The position numbers were made by a program, and so were the translations under genes. Shown here piece by piece: positions 17,594-26,339 of a stretch of 63,403 bases of DNA. Origin of the DNA: an uncultured Prevotella sp. (GTDB taxonomy: Bacteria > Bacteroidota > Bacteroidia > Bacteroidales > Bacteroidaceae); the NCBI GenBank assembly GCA_946405145.1, contig CAMJGE010000003.1:1-63403 (forward strand). Reading direction: 5' to 3'. Position 1 is the first letter of the stretch, and each line of letters opens with the position of its first letter. The notes beneath the pieces are model-generated. The model saw nothing but the letters and a program-made list of their open reading frames with translations, searched no databases and was not told where the DNA came from.

Positions 17594-19423
17594 ATGAATA
17601 AAGTAAAAAAGAAGAATATGAATTTATATAAAATTTCTTTGGCCATCATGTTGGGCGTTGCTACCTTGACTTCATGCAGTGATAAGCTGGAGTTGACAAA
17701 CCCCAACGATCCTACAACAGGAACATTCGGCAAATCTACAAAAGATTTGGAAGATGCTGTAAAAGCATGTTATCACCATATGCGTATGGAAGGTACGTAC
17801 GCACGTGTCGGCTATACGATGGATATCTGTCGTGGTGATGAAGTCTATAATCCTGCTCAAAGCTGGGGTCATCTTCCTGCTGACCATTTTAACTTTGGTA
17901 CAACTACAGAAAATGATCAGATCGGTGGTTTATGGATCTGGCGTGACTGGTATTATACCATCAATATCTGTAACTTTGTCATCACTCGTTGCAATGAGGT
18001 TAATTCTGCCTCTGAGGATATGAACCGTATTAAGGGACAAGCTCTTTTTATTCGCGGACTCTCTTACTATAATCTTGCAAATTACTATCAGAATCCTGCG
18101 TTAATCCTGGATTATAACAGTTATTCTACTCTCGAAGGTCTTTATGCCGCCAATAAGGAGGAGGGTGATGCTGATCCGCTTTCACAGTATGATCGTGTGC
18201 TCGATCAGGTAGAGGCAGATCTTGTTGAAGCCATGTCTTTACTGCCTTCTCGTGATGCAGGTGGTGAGTGGGCAAAAGGCCGTGCAACCAATGGTGCTGC
18301 AGCAGGTTTCTATGCTCGTGCATTGATGCAACGTCACAAGTACAGTGAGGCTCTTACCGTACTGAAGGATATCATTTCAGGTAAGTATGGTAAGTATGAG
18401 CTGATGAAGAACTATGGTGACAACTTCCGTGAAACTTCTGCATATGAGAACAATGCTGAGAGCCTGTTCGAGGTACAGTTCCTGGATTATGGCTCTCAGG
18501 GTACCGATGATGAATGGACACCTGTTAACATCAGTAAGAACGCATCTCAGGGACATGCTGTTGAGTCTAATTTCGGTTGTGAGGACTTTGGTGGTTGGAA
18601 AGACCTTTCAGCACAGCCCTGGCTCTATCAGCTCTATACATCAGAAAAGACAAAGGGGGGAAAACTTGACCCACGTCTTTATTGGACTATTGGTACACAC
18701 GAGGCTGACTGGGAAGGTTTTGAGTATGGCAATGTTGCCTATAAGAAGCCGATGACTAACGAGAATCCGATTGTTACGATTAAGGCTAATGGTGGTCTGC
18801 CTGTTGCTAAGTGGACCAATATGCGTCCCGGTCTTTATGAGACTGTCGTTGTAGGTCTGAAGTGTGGTATCAACCTGCGTCTGATGCGCTATGCTGATGT
18901 TCTGCTCCGTGCTGCTGAGTGTGAGAATGAGGTGAATGGACCTACCCAGCAGGCTATTGACTGGATTAACCAGGTACGTAGCCGTGCTGAATTGGCAGAT
19001 CTTAAGCTTTCAGATTTCGATTCAAAGGATAAGCTGTTTGAGCAGATTGCTAACGTGGAGCGTCCAAAGGAGTTTGGCTGTGAGACAGGCCGTGGTTTTG
19101 ACCTTATCCGTTGGGGCTTCTTCTATAGTGCAGATCGTCTGCAGCAGTTGAAGGAGCACGGCACCTATCGCCTTTATCCTTATGACGATGCAGCAAAGAG
19201 ACTTAAGGAGCCTGTTAGCTACAGTGAAGTAAATACTGATCCTCAGGTGAAGAGTTCATTCGACACTTATCGTCCTGGACATGAGTATTTCCCAATCCAT
19301 CAGAGTCTTCTTACAAACAACTTCAACCTTGTAGGTAATTCTGCAAATACAGATTTCGACAATTCTGCTTATTTCCAGAAGAAGGGTTGGACAGTTCACC
19401 CAGTAGTTAATCTGAGCAAGTAA
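17594..19423 (+). CDS. SusD/RagB-family glycan-binding lipoprotein (locus 2)
   Basis: A 609-residue SusD homologue, partner of the preceding SusC (23-base gap). The lipobox TLTSC is followed by SDKLE. Family segments include RIKGQALFIRGLSYYNLANYYQNP (about 140-165). The C-terminal region has LRLMRYADVLLRAAECENEV and RPKEFGCETGRGFDLIRWGFF. A second ATG at 17618 gives a more usual signal peptide length and may be the real start. It caps the transporter and presents oligosaccharide to it at the cell surface. Confidence 0.95.
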   Translation: MNKVKKKNMNLYKISLAIMLGVATLTSCSDKLELTNPNDPTTGTFGKSTKDLEDAVKACYHHMRMEGTYARVGYTMDICRGDEVYNPAQSWGHLPADHFNFGTTTENDQIGGLWIWRDWYYTINICNFVITRCNEVNSASEDMNRIKGQALFIRGLSYYNLANYYQNPALILDYNSYSTLEGLYAANKEEGDADPLSQYDRVLDQVEADLVEAMSLLPSRDAGGEWAKGRATNGAAAGFYARALMQRHKYSEALTVLKDIISGKYGKYELMKNYGDNFRETSAYENNAESLFEVQFLDYGSQGTDDEWTPVNISKNASQGHAVESNFGCEDFGGWKDLSAQPWLYQLYTSEKTKGGKLDPRLYWTIGTHEADWEGFEYGNVAYKKPMTNENPIVTIKANGGLPVAKWTNMRPGLYETVVVGLKCGINLRLMRYADVLLRAAECENEVNGPTQQAIDWINQVRSRAELADLKLSDFDSKDKLFEQIANVERPKEFGCETGRGFDLIRWGFFYSADRLQQLKEHGTYRLYPYDDAAKRLKEPVSYSEVNTDPQVKSSFDTYRPGHEYFPIHQSLLTNNFNLVGNSANTDFDNSAYFQKKGWTVHPVVNLSK

Positions 19424-19450
19424 TATAAACTAAATAAAAGTATAAAGATT

Positions 19451-21226
19451 ATGAAACATCTAAATAAAATAGCGTCCACTTTCTGTGCAGCAGCACTTGG
19501 CTTGCTGGCTCTGACGAGTTGTGAGGGTGGTGAGCTGTATAATGTGAATGCGCCAGATTGGGTTGCCGCAAAGGTGGATTCAATAGCTGAAGCCAATAAG
19601 CCAGAGGAACTGGTTGGTATGATGGATGATTATTATACAGTCGGTGCCACCGACTATAGCAATGGCTTCTGGTCAGCATTCTCTAAGTACTATGTTATTC
19701 CTGATGGCACAAAGTGGAATGCAGAGGTCAATGTTTATCCTAATCCGGATAATGTGTATTATAAGAACGTTGCTCTGATAGTGACTAACGACGTTGATCG
19801 TGGCGCTGAGAATTACGCAGAGTATGGTGCTTACCGTTATGATGCAACAGGTGATAGTGTCAAATGGAACTCTCAATGGGGTAAGTTGTGGTTCAAATAC
19901 ACGGTAAGCACGTTGAGTCTTAGTCCTGATGCTGACAGCAAGGATCCGAATGCTCAGAAACTGGCAGGTAAGATGACTCTGACTGTGGATCGCTCAAAGG
20001 ATGGTGAGTTTAACATCCGAATGGATAATGGTTCTGTCGTGAAGACCTATAATCAGCCGTATGAGCTAGGCCCAGGTGAGAATATCCGTTGCTTCCTTGT
20101 TGTGGACGGCTCCTACCTTCAGTTCCTGACAACCAATATCGAGCCAATCGGTGGATGCACGTCTAAGGAAGACAAGCAGCCTGTATCTATGGTTCTCCAT
20201 AATGTTCCTTCTGAGATCCAGCAGGGTATTGAACTTGAAGAGGCTATGAAGGGTGTAACAGCCACCGTGACTTACGAACAGGATGTTGTGGCAGAAGTAG
20301 AAGCTGCTAATCTGGTATTCAATTCAATTCCTGATATTGCTGATCCTGGTAAGAAGACACTTGTTGTGATGTATGCTAAGACCACTAACGGTGCTGCTGC
20401 TGTTAAGCCAATCATGGCAAGTGCAGAGTTCGAGGTTGTTCCTTCTGCCGACAAGATGACCTCACTGGTTCTGAAGACTGCTCCAAAACGTACAAACTAC
20501 TACTATTATAATTCTGCAGCCGTTAGCGACTTGAAGGATCGTACTCTCGTCTTCGATCGTGAGGGCTTGGAGCTGACAGCTACCTATGAGGGTGGTTACA
20601 CAACCTCTTACAATCTCGATAGTCTGGAATATAGTGCTATTAAGGCTCAGGCTGGTACACAGGCTGTTACACTGAAGGCGAAGAACGGCAAGACTATTAC
20701 TGTTAACGTGACTGTTTCCGAGTCAGCTCTGAAGCTCCACAAGATGGCAGAGAAGGAGCTCGGCACAGAGGATTGCACCGCTGGTTGGTGGTCAGTATTC
20801 ACAAAGGATGTGAAGGTGCCTGCTGGTGAGACTTATCAGATTGATTTCACCAACTATGGTAGCATGCTCAACAACTGGAACAACTTCGTGGTGATTCTGC
20901 GTAAGGCCAACCTTCAGGAGTATGCAGTGATGCGTGCTGACTACTATGGTTGGGGTGCTGGCTATGAAGGAAATCCTGATCTCCTCGTGGGAGGCTATCC
21001 CAAAGACTGGGAAGGCTGGAATTGGGATGAGTGGCGTGTTGCCATGAATGGTGCAAAGGTTAGTCTCTATATCACCAACCTTAACAACGGTACAGCCGAT
21101 GTTCAGGCAGTGATTAAGGGTACTGACGACGCTACTTATAAGCTATATTATCTGAGCATTAAGACGGTTGCTCCAGATGATCTGAACTTCTCGTTTACAT
21201 GTGACGGTAGTTATTTGGTTTTTTAA
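19451..21226 (+). CDS. Surface glycan-binding lipoprotein with duplicated beta-sandwich domain
   Basis: A 591-residue lipoprotein (lipobox Cys24, followed by EGGE, an export-type acidic context) in the SusE/SGBP position of locus 2. The N-terminal domain (about 45-230) and the C-terminal domain (about 440-585) look like diverged copies. Both contain a G-F/W-W-S-A/V-F segment (NGFWSAFSKYYVIPDG; AGWWSVFTKDVKVPAG) and, later, a second matching strand region (NVALIVTNDVDR; NNFVVILRKANLQ). Between them are Ig-like segments with DFDREGLELTATYEGGYTT-like strands. It has no enzymatic motif. It probably binds arabinan on the surface. No named family is recognised with certainty. Confidence 0.75.
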   Translation: MKHLNKIASTFCAAALGLLALTSCEGGELYNVNAPDWVAAKVDSIAEANKPEELVGMMDDYYTVGATDYSNGFWSAFSKYYVIPDGTKWNAEVNVYPNPDNVYYKNVALIVTNDVDRGAENYAEYGAYRYDATGDSVKWNSQWGKLWFKYTVSTLSLSPDADSKDPNAQKLAGKMTLTVDRSKDGEFNIRMDNGSVVKTYNQPYELGPGENIRCFLVVDGSYLQFLTTNIEPIGGCTSKEDKQPVSMVLHNVPSEIQQGIELEEAMKGVTATVTYEQDVVAEVEAANLVFNSIPDIADPGKKTLVVMYAKTTNGAAAVKPIMASAEFEVVPSADKMTSLVLKTAPKRTNYYYYNSAAVSDLKDRTLVFDREGLELTATYEGGYTTSYNLDSLEYSAIKAQAGTQAVTLKAKNGKTITVNVTVSESALKLHKMAEKELGTEDCTAGWWSVFTKDVKVPAGETYQIDFTNYGSMLNNWNNFVVILRKANLQEYAVMRADYYGWGAGYEGNPDLLVGGYPKDWEGWNWDEWRVAMNGAKVSLYITNLNNGTADVQAVIKGTDDATYKLYYLSIKTVAPDDLNFSFTCDGSYLVF

Positions 21227-21242
21227 GTTAATAATGCTAGCT

Positions 21243-21277
21243 GGGGGCGGGCCACTTTGTACCCGCCCCCTATTTTT
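21243..21277 (+). terminator. Strong intra-operon hairpin before the first GH43 gene
   Basis: GGGGGCGGG and CCCGCCCCC pair as a perfect 9-bp all-GC stem around a 10-base loop, followed by TATTTTT. This is a classic intrinsic terminator, yet the next gene in the same direction starts only 12 bases after the T-run and no promoter fits in between. Partial read-through, setting enzyme levels below binding-protein levels, is the simplest explanation. Confidence 0.85.
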
Positions 21278-21288
21278 CAAATTTGAAG

Positions 21289-23055
21289 ATGATGAAGAAG
21301 CTTGATACTAAACTTTGTGGCCTGTTGTTGGCAGTCTTGACACTGACAGCCTGCGGAGGTGGTGGTGATAGCGATGTGCCTGCACCCACACCAACGCCCA
21401 CGCCAACACCTACTCCAACACCAACGCCCACGCCTGGTGACGACGATGAGATACAGACCTTGGGCGGCAGTGATCTGAAACATGTCACTGTGCATGACCC
21501 CAGCGTGGTCTGGGATCCTACTTCCCAAATGTATTATATCTTTGGCTCGCATCGCGACAATGCGAAGTCTTCGAATCTGTTGGCTTGGAATAAGGTGACT
21601 GTTCCTTTCGCTACGGCAACCATTGGTGATGCCGCACCTAATGTTGCATTTACCACACCTGCTGTAACTAAGGTGAAGAAAGGTGGGGCAGAGGTTGACT
21701 TCCCAGCGTTTGATGCTCAGGCATGGGCTAAGCGTGGTAACCCCTCTTATGATATTAAAGGAAACTTGTGGGCACCCGATGTAATCTACAATAAGAAGTT
21801 GGGCAAGTGGTGTATGTATATGAGTGTCAATGGCGATAACTGGTACTCCAGTATCGTGTTGATGACATCGGATAACATCACAGGTCCTTATCTCTACCAA
21901 GGTCCAGTCGTGATTAGCGGCTTCCACTCAGGTGATGTAAAAGCATATAAAGATACAGACTTAGAAATTGTTATTGGTGAACAAAGCAGTCTCCCCTCAC
22001 GCTATGCCAGGAAGGGCACGCTGGTACCAGGCAATTGGGGTGAGAGTTGGCCTAACTGTATTGACCCTTGCGTATTCTATGACGAGAGCGGTAAGCTGTG
22101 GATGTCGTATGGCTCATGGAGTGGCGGTATCTTCATGCTGGAGCTTGATGAGGCTACTGGTTTGCGCGACTACGATGTGACCTATGCGGAGAGCGCAACC
22201 TCCGATCCCTACTTTGGAACGAAGATAGCCGGCGGTTACTATGTATCTGGCGAAGGTAGCTATATTGAGTATATCAGTGGCTATTATTACCTCTTTATGT
22301 CCTATGGCGGATTAGCAGCAGGTGGCAATCCCAGTGATTACAATAATGGTGGCTACCAGATGCGCGTGTTCCGTTCCAAGAATCCTGATGGACCATATGT
22401 GGATAGTAAGAACGCTAATGCTGTCTTCGAGAAGTTCTATACTGATTTCGGTCCCAATGAGGATGATGGCAATCGTGGTGTGAACATCTTTGGTGCCTAT
22501 GGCGAGTGGGGCAAGCAGACGGTAGGAGCCAGTTCAGAGCGTTCGCAGGGACATAACTCTGTGATTGCCGCTGAAGACGGACGTGCCTATATGGTCTATC
22601 ACACCCGTTTCCAGAACAAAGGTGAGAACCACGAAGTACGTGTCCATCAGTTGTTCCAGAACGAGGATGGTTGGCTGGTTGCTGCGCCATTTGAATACAC
22701 TGGTGAGGTGGCTAAGACTGCTAAGATAGCCAAGAAACAGTATGTGGCTACCAGCGAAATCCCTGGCAAGTACAAGCTTCTGCTCCATAAGTACAAGCTG
22801 AATCATCTGACCAAGGAGTACAGTCAGCCTGTGGAGGTGACACTCGATGCCTCTGGTAACATTACAGGTGGCTTCTCTGGTAAGTGGTCGGTGAAAGATG
22901 GAACCTCATATTTCACCATTACTGACAACGGCCAGACCTATAAGGGCGTTATGGTGGAACAGACCTTGGAACCCTCTAACGATAGAACTCCCGCCTTTAC
23001 ACTCTTGAATAGTACCACTGGTGAAACCATGTGGGGCTATAAGTATGGCGACTAA
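21289..23055 (+). CDS. GH43 endo-alpha-1,5-L-arabinanase, surface lipoprotein
   Basis: A 588-residue lipoprotein enzyme (lipobox Cys22) with a threonine-proline linker of eight or more PT units (about 30-48) that would hold the catalytic domain away from the membrane. The GH43 five-blade propeller has its catalytic base in VHDPSVV, the pKa-modulating Asp in [21 protein letters not shown], and the acid Glu in [22 protein letters not shown]-terminal small beta domain (about 490-588, [11 protein letters not shown] to [10 protein letters not shown]) matches the extension of endo-arabinanases. The six-frame opening is a TTG at 21283; the ATG at 21289 (or 21292) is preferred. It probably makes the first cuts in arabinan at the surface. 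Confidence 0.88.
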   Translation: MMKKLDTKLCGLLLAVLTLTACGGGGDSDVPAPTPTPTPTPTPTPTPTPGDDDEIQTLGGSDLKHVTVHDPSVVWDPTSQMYYIFGSHRDNAKSSNLLAWNKVTVPFATATIGDAAPNVAFTTPAVTKVKKGGAEVDFPAFDAQAWAKRGNPSYDIKGNLWAPDVIYNKKLGKWCMYMSVNGDNWYSSIVLMTSDNITGPYLYQGPVVISGFHSGDVKAYKDTDLEIVIGEQSSLPSRYARKGTLVPGNWGESWPNCIDPCVFYDESGKLWMSYGSWSGGIFMLELDEATGLRDYDVTYAESATSDPYFGTKIAGGYYVSGEGSYIEYISGYYYLFMSYGGLAAGGNPSDYNNGGYQMRVFRSKNPDGPYVDSKNANAVFEKFYTDFGPNEDDGNRGVNIFGAYGEWGKQTVGASSERSQGHNSVIAAEDGRAYMVYHTRFQNKGENHEVRVHQLFQNEDGWLVAAPFEYTGEVAKTAKIAKKQYVATSEIPGKYKLLLHKYKLNHLTKEYSQPVEVTLDASGNITGGFSGKWSVKDGTSYFTITDNGQTYKGVMVEQTLEPSNDRTPAFTLLNSTTGETMWGYKYGD

Positions 23056-23068
23056 AACTGATTAAATA

Positions 23069-24112
23069 ATGAAACGTTTCCTATTCATAACGGTTGTGCT
23101 CACTTTGAGCACAACCCTTCTGGCTCAGTCTCATCACTCAAGGACTGCGTTCACTACAGATACACCCATGGTGCATGATCCCGTCATGGCCTATGAGGAC
23201 AGTACCTATCATATCTTTGCCACTGGCATGGGTATCCAGCAGATGACCTCCAAGGATCGAAAGAACTGGACGGTGCTGCCCGACCCTGTGATGACTGTCA
23301 TTCCCAAGTGGACCCGTGATTCCGTACCAGGTTTCCGTCACCACGTATGGGCACCTGATATCATTAAGTGGCATAACCGTTGGTGGTTGGCCTATAGCTG
23401 TTCCACCTTTGGCAAGAACGGCTCGGCTATTGGCCTGCTCTCCAGTCCTTCACTCTCTTTCCCCTTGTGGGAGGATGAAGGCTGTATCGTGACTTCACGC
23501 GAGGGACGCGACAACTGGAATGCCATTGATCCGAACTTCGTCATCGATGACAACAATCAGCCTTGGCTTGTGTGGGGCTCTTTCTGGGATGGTATCCAAC
23601 TGGCACGTCTCGACACCACGATGCACATCGCTGCAGACGAGAAGCCACGTACTATCGCACGCCGCTACAACCTCAACGATCCTGATGCCAAGGCGGCACT
23701 TCCTGTCAACCCCAACCCGCCGAAGAATCCCACTTCTGACTATGCGGGTCCGAATGCCATCGAGGCACCTTTCATCCTGAAGCATGATGGTTGGTACTAT
23801 CTTTTCGTGTCGTGGGATTATTGCTGTCAAGGCAGCAAGAGCACCTATCAGGTGGCTGTAGGCCGCAGTAAGACAGTAGAGGGGCCTTATCTCGACCCTC
23901 AAGGCATCGATATGCGCTACGGCGGTGGTAAGCTCTTCCTTAAAGGTGACAAGAAGGCTTATGAGGCTGCAGGTCACTGCGCTGCCTATACGATGGACGG
24001 GCAGGATATCTTTATCTGCCACGGCTACAGCATCGCCCACGGAGGTGCGTCGATCCTCATCCAATGTCCTATCCAATGGACTGCTGATGGCTGGCCACAA
24101 ATAGATATTTAA
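23069..24112 (+). CDS. GH43 arabinanase-like enzyme, periplasmic
   Basis: A compact 347-residue single-domain GH43 with a type I signal peptide (cleavage near LLAQ). The catalytic base is Asp37 in VHDPVM. The middle Asp is in NAIDPNFVIDDNNQPWLVWGSF and the acid Glu in NAIEAPFILKHDGWYYLFVSW. This pattern, with YCCQG after the third strand, is that of alpha-1,5-L-arabinanases. It has no lipobox, so a periplasmic role on imported arabino-oligosaccharides is likely. It is encoded 13 bases after the lipoprotein endo-arabinanase. Confidence 0.88.
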   Translation: MKRFLFITVVLTLSTTLLAQSHHSRTAFTTDTPMVHDPVMAYEDSTYHIFATGMGIQQMTSKDRKNWTVLPDPVMTVIPKWTRDSVPGFRHHVWAPDIIKWHNRWWLAYSCSTFGKNGSAIGLLSSPSLSFPLWEDEGCIVTSREGRDNWNAIDPNFVIDDNNQPWLVWGSFWDGIQLARLDTTMHIAADEKPRTIARRYNLNDPDAKAALPVNPNPPKNPTSDYAGPNAIEAPFILKHDGWYYLFVSWDYCCQGSKSTYQVAVGRSKTVEGPYLDPQGIDMRYGGGKLFLKGDKKAYEAAGHCAAYTMDGQDIFICHGYSIAHGGASILIQCPIQWTADGWPQIDI

Positions 24113-24121
24113 TCTGTTAAC

Positions 24122-26224
24122 ATGAGAAGATTCATACTACTACTAATATTGATGTGCATGATTCCGCTGGGTCTGAAAGCCCAGTGGAAATCATGGACTG
24201 CGGATAATGGAAACGGCACGTTTACCAATCCGCTTTTCTATGATGAGTTTTCTGATCCTGACATTCTTCGTGTGGGTGATGACTATTATTTGGCTGGTAC
24301 CACTATGCATACCGTACCAGGCTTGGTCATCTTGCATTCGAAGGATCTTGTGAACTGGGAGAATATCAGCTATTGCTTCGATCGCTTTGATTTCCCTGAT
24401 GATGCCTTCTCACTGAAGAATCACCAAGAAATCTACGGACAGGGTGTCTGGGCACCAGCCATCCGTTATGCCAACGGGCAGTTCTATGTCTTTACTAATA
24501 TCAACGGCAAAGGGCTGCAGTGCTATACCAGCAAGGATATCCGAGGTCCTTGGAAGCATCATAACATGCAAGGACGTATCTACGACCTCTCCGTGCTCTT
24601 CGACGACGATGGGAAGATCTATGCTATCCATGGCTATGGTGAGGTGAAATGTACGGAACTGAAAGCCGACATGAGTGGACCTATCGAGGAGACGGAGCGT
24701 ACTATTATTCCTGAAGGCAATGCGGTGGGTGAGGGACATCACATGTATAAGATCAATGGCATGTATTACCTCATCTCTACCGATTATATACCTAACGGTC
24801 GGACTCTCTGTTCTCGTTCCAAGAACATCTGGGGACCTTATGAGACGATCACTATCACTGCCGATGAGACCTTCGGCTATCATGCCGCCTCGCTGACGCA
24901 GGTACCAGAGGGCGTGAAATATCGCATCGGTGAGGATGGTACGAAGTTTGGAATCCCCGAGGTTGATCAGGATGCAACAGCCTGTACCAATATCCATCAG
25001 GGCGGTATTGTTGAGGATCAGAGTGGCCAGTGGTGGGCACTGCTGATGATGGACTTCCATTCCATCGGCCGTACGGTGACACTAGCCCCCATCACTTGGA
25101 AAGATGGGTGGCCTATGCTGGGACTGGAAGGTAACTTAGGCCGTGCCCCGCGCACCTGGATTAAGCCAGCTGTATCTAGTCTATCTAGTCAGACTAGTCC
25201 TACTAGTATCCCTAGGGCACCATACGAGCGCAGTGAAAGCTTTGATAATAAGGTGCTTGGCCGTATCTGGCAGTGGAATCATAACCCTGATGATAGCAAG
25301 TGGAGCCTGAAGAGTGGTCGCTTGCGCCTGCAAACGATGCCTGCTGAACAACTGATGTGGGCTCGTAACACCCTTACTCAGCGTGTCATAGGTCCTACAT
25401 CTGTGGTAACCGTTGAGCTTTATACCAAAGGCATGAAGGACGGCGATGTGGCTGGTTTGGGCAATATCAATGTGCCTTGTTCGTGGATAGGAATCGTGAA
25501 GGAAGGAAAGCAGACCATTCTGCGCTGTTTCGAACAAACTACTAATGACACTATAGACACTTCTCTCACATCCCTTACCTCTAAGATCTGCCTCCGTATG
25601 GTGGGAGACTATGATCACGATCGGGCGCACTACGAGTACTCACTCGATGGAAAAGAGTTCAAGCAGTTAGGACGAGAGATGCCACTCAGTTATCAGCTCA
25701 TCTCGTTCCAGGGGTCCCGCCATGCGCTCTTCGCCTTTAACCATAAGGGACAGAACGGCGGCTATGCTGAGTTCGACAACTTCACCGTTGAGGAGCCTCA
25801 GGCTGATCGCAGTGGGAATATCCCTTATGGCAAGACCATACGTATCATCAACCTGGCTACCCAGAAGCCGATGGTGGCGCTGGCGCATGGTCTGCTGTAT
25901 GATACAGACGCCACTGATCAGAGTGCACAGACCCGTTTTAAGGTGATCGACAAAGGCCAGGGCAAGGTGATCCTCCAGTGTGAGGACGGGCGTTATATCT
26001 TCTCTGCGGGCTTTGGTCTCGCTGGTGATGTCCGTCTCACGACAGATGCCGCGAAGGCAGAAGTATTCATGTGGCAGGACTATCTGAACCGTGAGTTCAT
26101 GCTCATGTCCATGCGTACGCATCGTTACATTGGCAAGAGTCCCACCACTGGCAGTCCTTATTCGATGGACTTCCCTGGTGCTGATCCTGCCCGACGCAAT
26201 GGCGCTGTCTTCCGCTGGGAGTAA
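24122..26224 (+). CDS. GH43 exo-enzyme with C-terminal lectin-like domains
   Basis: A 700-residue periplasmic GH43, probably an arabinofuranosidase or xylosidase-type exo-enzyme. The signal peptide ends at LKAQ. Catalytic residues lie in EFSDPDILRVGDDYYL (base), IYDLSVLFDDDGKIYAIHG (middle Asp) and AVGEGHHMYKINGMYYLIST (acid). A serine/threonine linker (352-366) joins the propeller to a concanavalin-like domain (about 370-560, FDNKVLGRIWQWNHNPDDSKWSL). An additional C-terminal domain follows (about 565-700, with repeated strands as in beta-trefoils). The linker DNA is a 9-bp-period CTAG array, and a second 9-bp repeat encodes T-S-L, T-S-L, T-S-K near residue 481. It ends the arabinan operon. 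Confidence 0.88.
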   Translation: MRRFILLLILMCMIPLGLKAQWKSWTADNGNGTFTNPLFYDEFSDPDILRVGDDYYLAGTTMHTVPGLVILHSKDLVNWENISYCFDRFDFPDDAFSLKNHQEIYGQGVWAPAIRYANGQFYVFTNINGKGLQCYTSKDIRGPWKHHNMQGRIYDLSVLFDDDGKIYAIHGYGEVKCTELKADMSGPIEETERTIIPEGNAVGEGHHMYKINGMYYLISTDYIPNGRTLCSRSKNIWGPYETITITADETFGYHAASLTQVPEGVKYRIGEDGTKFGIPEVDQDATACTNIHQGGIVEDQSGQWWALLMMDFHSIGRTVTLAPITWKDGWPMLGLEGNLGRAPRTWIKPAVSSLSSQTSPTSIPRAPYERSESFDNKVLGRIWQWNHNPDDSKWSLKSGRLRLQTMPAEQLMWARNTLTQRVIGPTSVVTVELYTKGMKDGDVAGLGNINVPCSWIGIVKEGKQTILRCFEQTTNDTIDTSLTSLTSKICLRMVGDYDHDRAHYEYSLDGKEFKQLGREMPLSYQLISFQGSRHALFAFNHKGQNGGYAEFDNFTVEEPQADRSGNIPYGKTIRIINLATQKPMVALAHGLLYDTDATDQSAQTRFKVIDKGQGKVILQCEDGRYIFSAGFGLAGDVRLTTDAAKAEVFMWQDYLNREFMLMSMRTHRYIGKSPTTGSPYSMDFPGADPARRNGAVFRWE
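25175..25219 (+). repeat. In-frame 9-bp CTAG array in GH43 linker
   Basis: CTAG occurs at 25176, 25185, 25194, 25203 and 25212, exactly 9 bp apart. The codon phase is nCT-AGn-NNN throughout, encoding the linker S-S-L, S-S-Q, T-S-P, T-S-I, P-R-A. The same unit, in the same phase, recurs in two unrelated genes (53190-53232 and 55493-55537). Confidence 0.85.
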
Positions 26225-26253
26225 TTCAGAGTTCAGGAAGATAGGGAATTCAA

Positions 26254-26289
26254 AAAACACAAAAGACGAAATATCTTTTGTGTTTTTTT
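26254..26289 (+). terminator. Terminator of the arabinan locus
   Basis: AAAACACAAAAGA (26254-26266) pairs perfectly with TCTTTTGTGTTTT (26274-26286) around a 7-base loop, and the T-run continues to 26289. It ends the GH43 operon. The last T residues also form the -33 element of the next promoter. Confidence 0.9.
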
Positions 26290-26317
26290 GTTTTATGACC
26301 TTTTTTTCCTATCTTTG
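26287..26317 (+). promoter_or_regulatory. Promoter of the deacetylase operon
   Basis: TTTG (26287-26290), a 19-base spacer and TATCTTTG (26310-26317) form an almost ideal Bacteroidetes primary-sigma promoter. The leader to the ATG at 26340 is about 17 bases. Confidence 0.85.
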
Positions 26318-26339
26318 CAGGCAGAAACTACAGTTTGAG

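Noticed and set aside
21376..21435. CCAACN-type hexamer repeat in the GH43 gene taken as a tandem element
   Set aside because: It encodes the proline-threonine linker common in surface lipoproteins; codon choice varies and selection for the linker explains it.
21277..21927. A 216-residue minus-strand open frame across the lipoprotein GH43
   Set aside because: It is the antisense of the PT linker and GH43 catalytic region and has no start context.
26091..26339. Extension of the deacetylase gene by 83 codons upstream
   Set aside because: It runs through the end of the GH43 gene, a strong terminator and an ideal promoter, so it is not translated.
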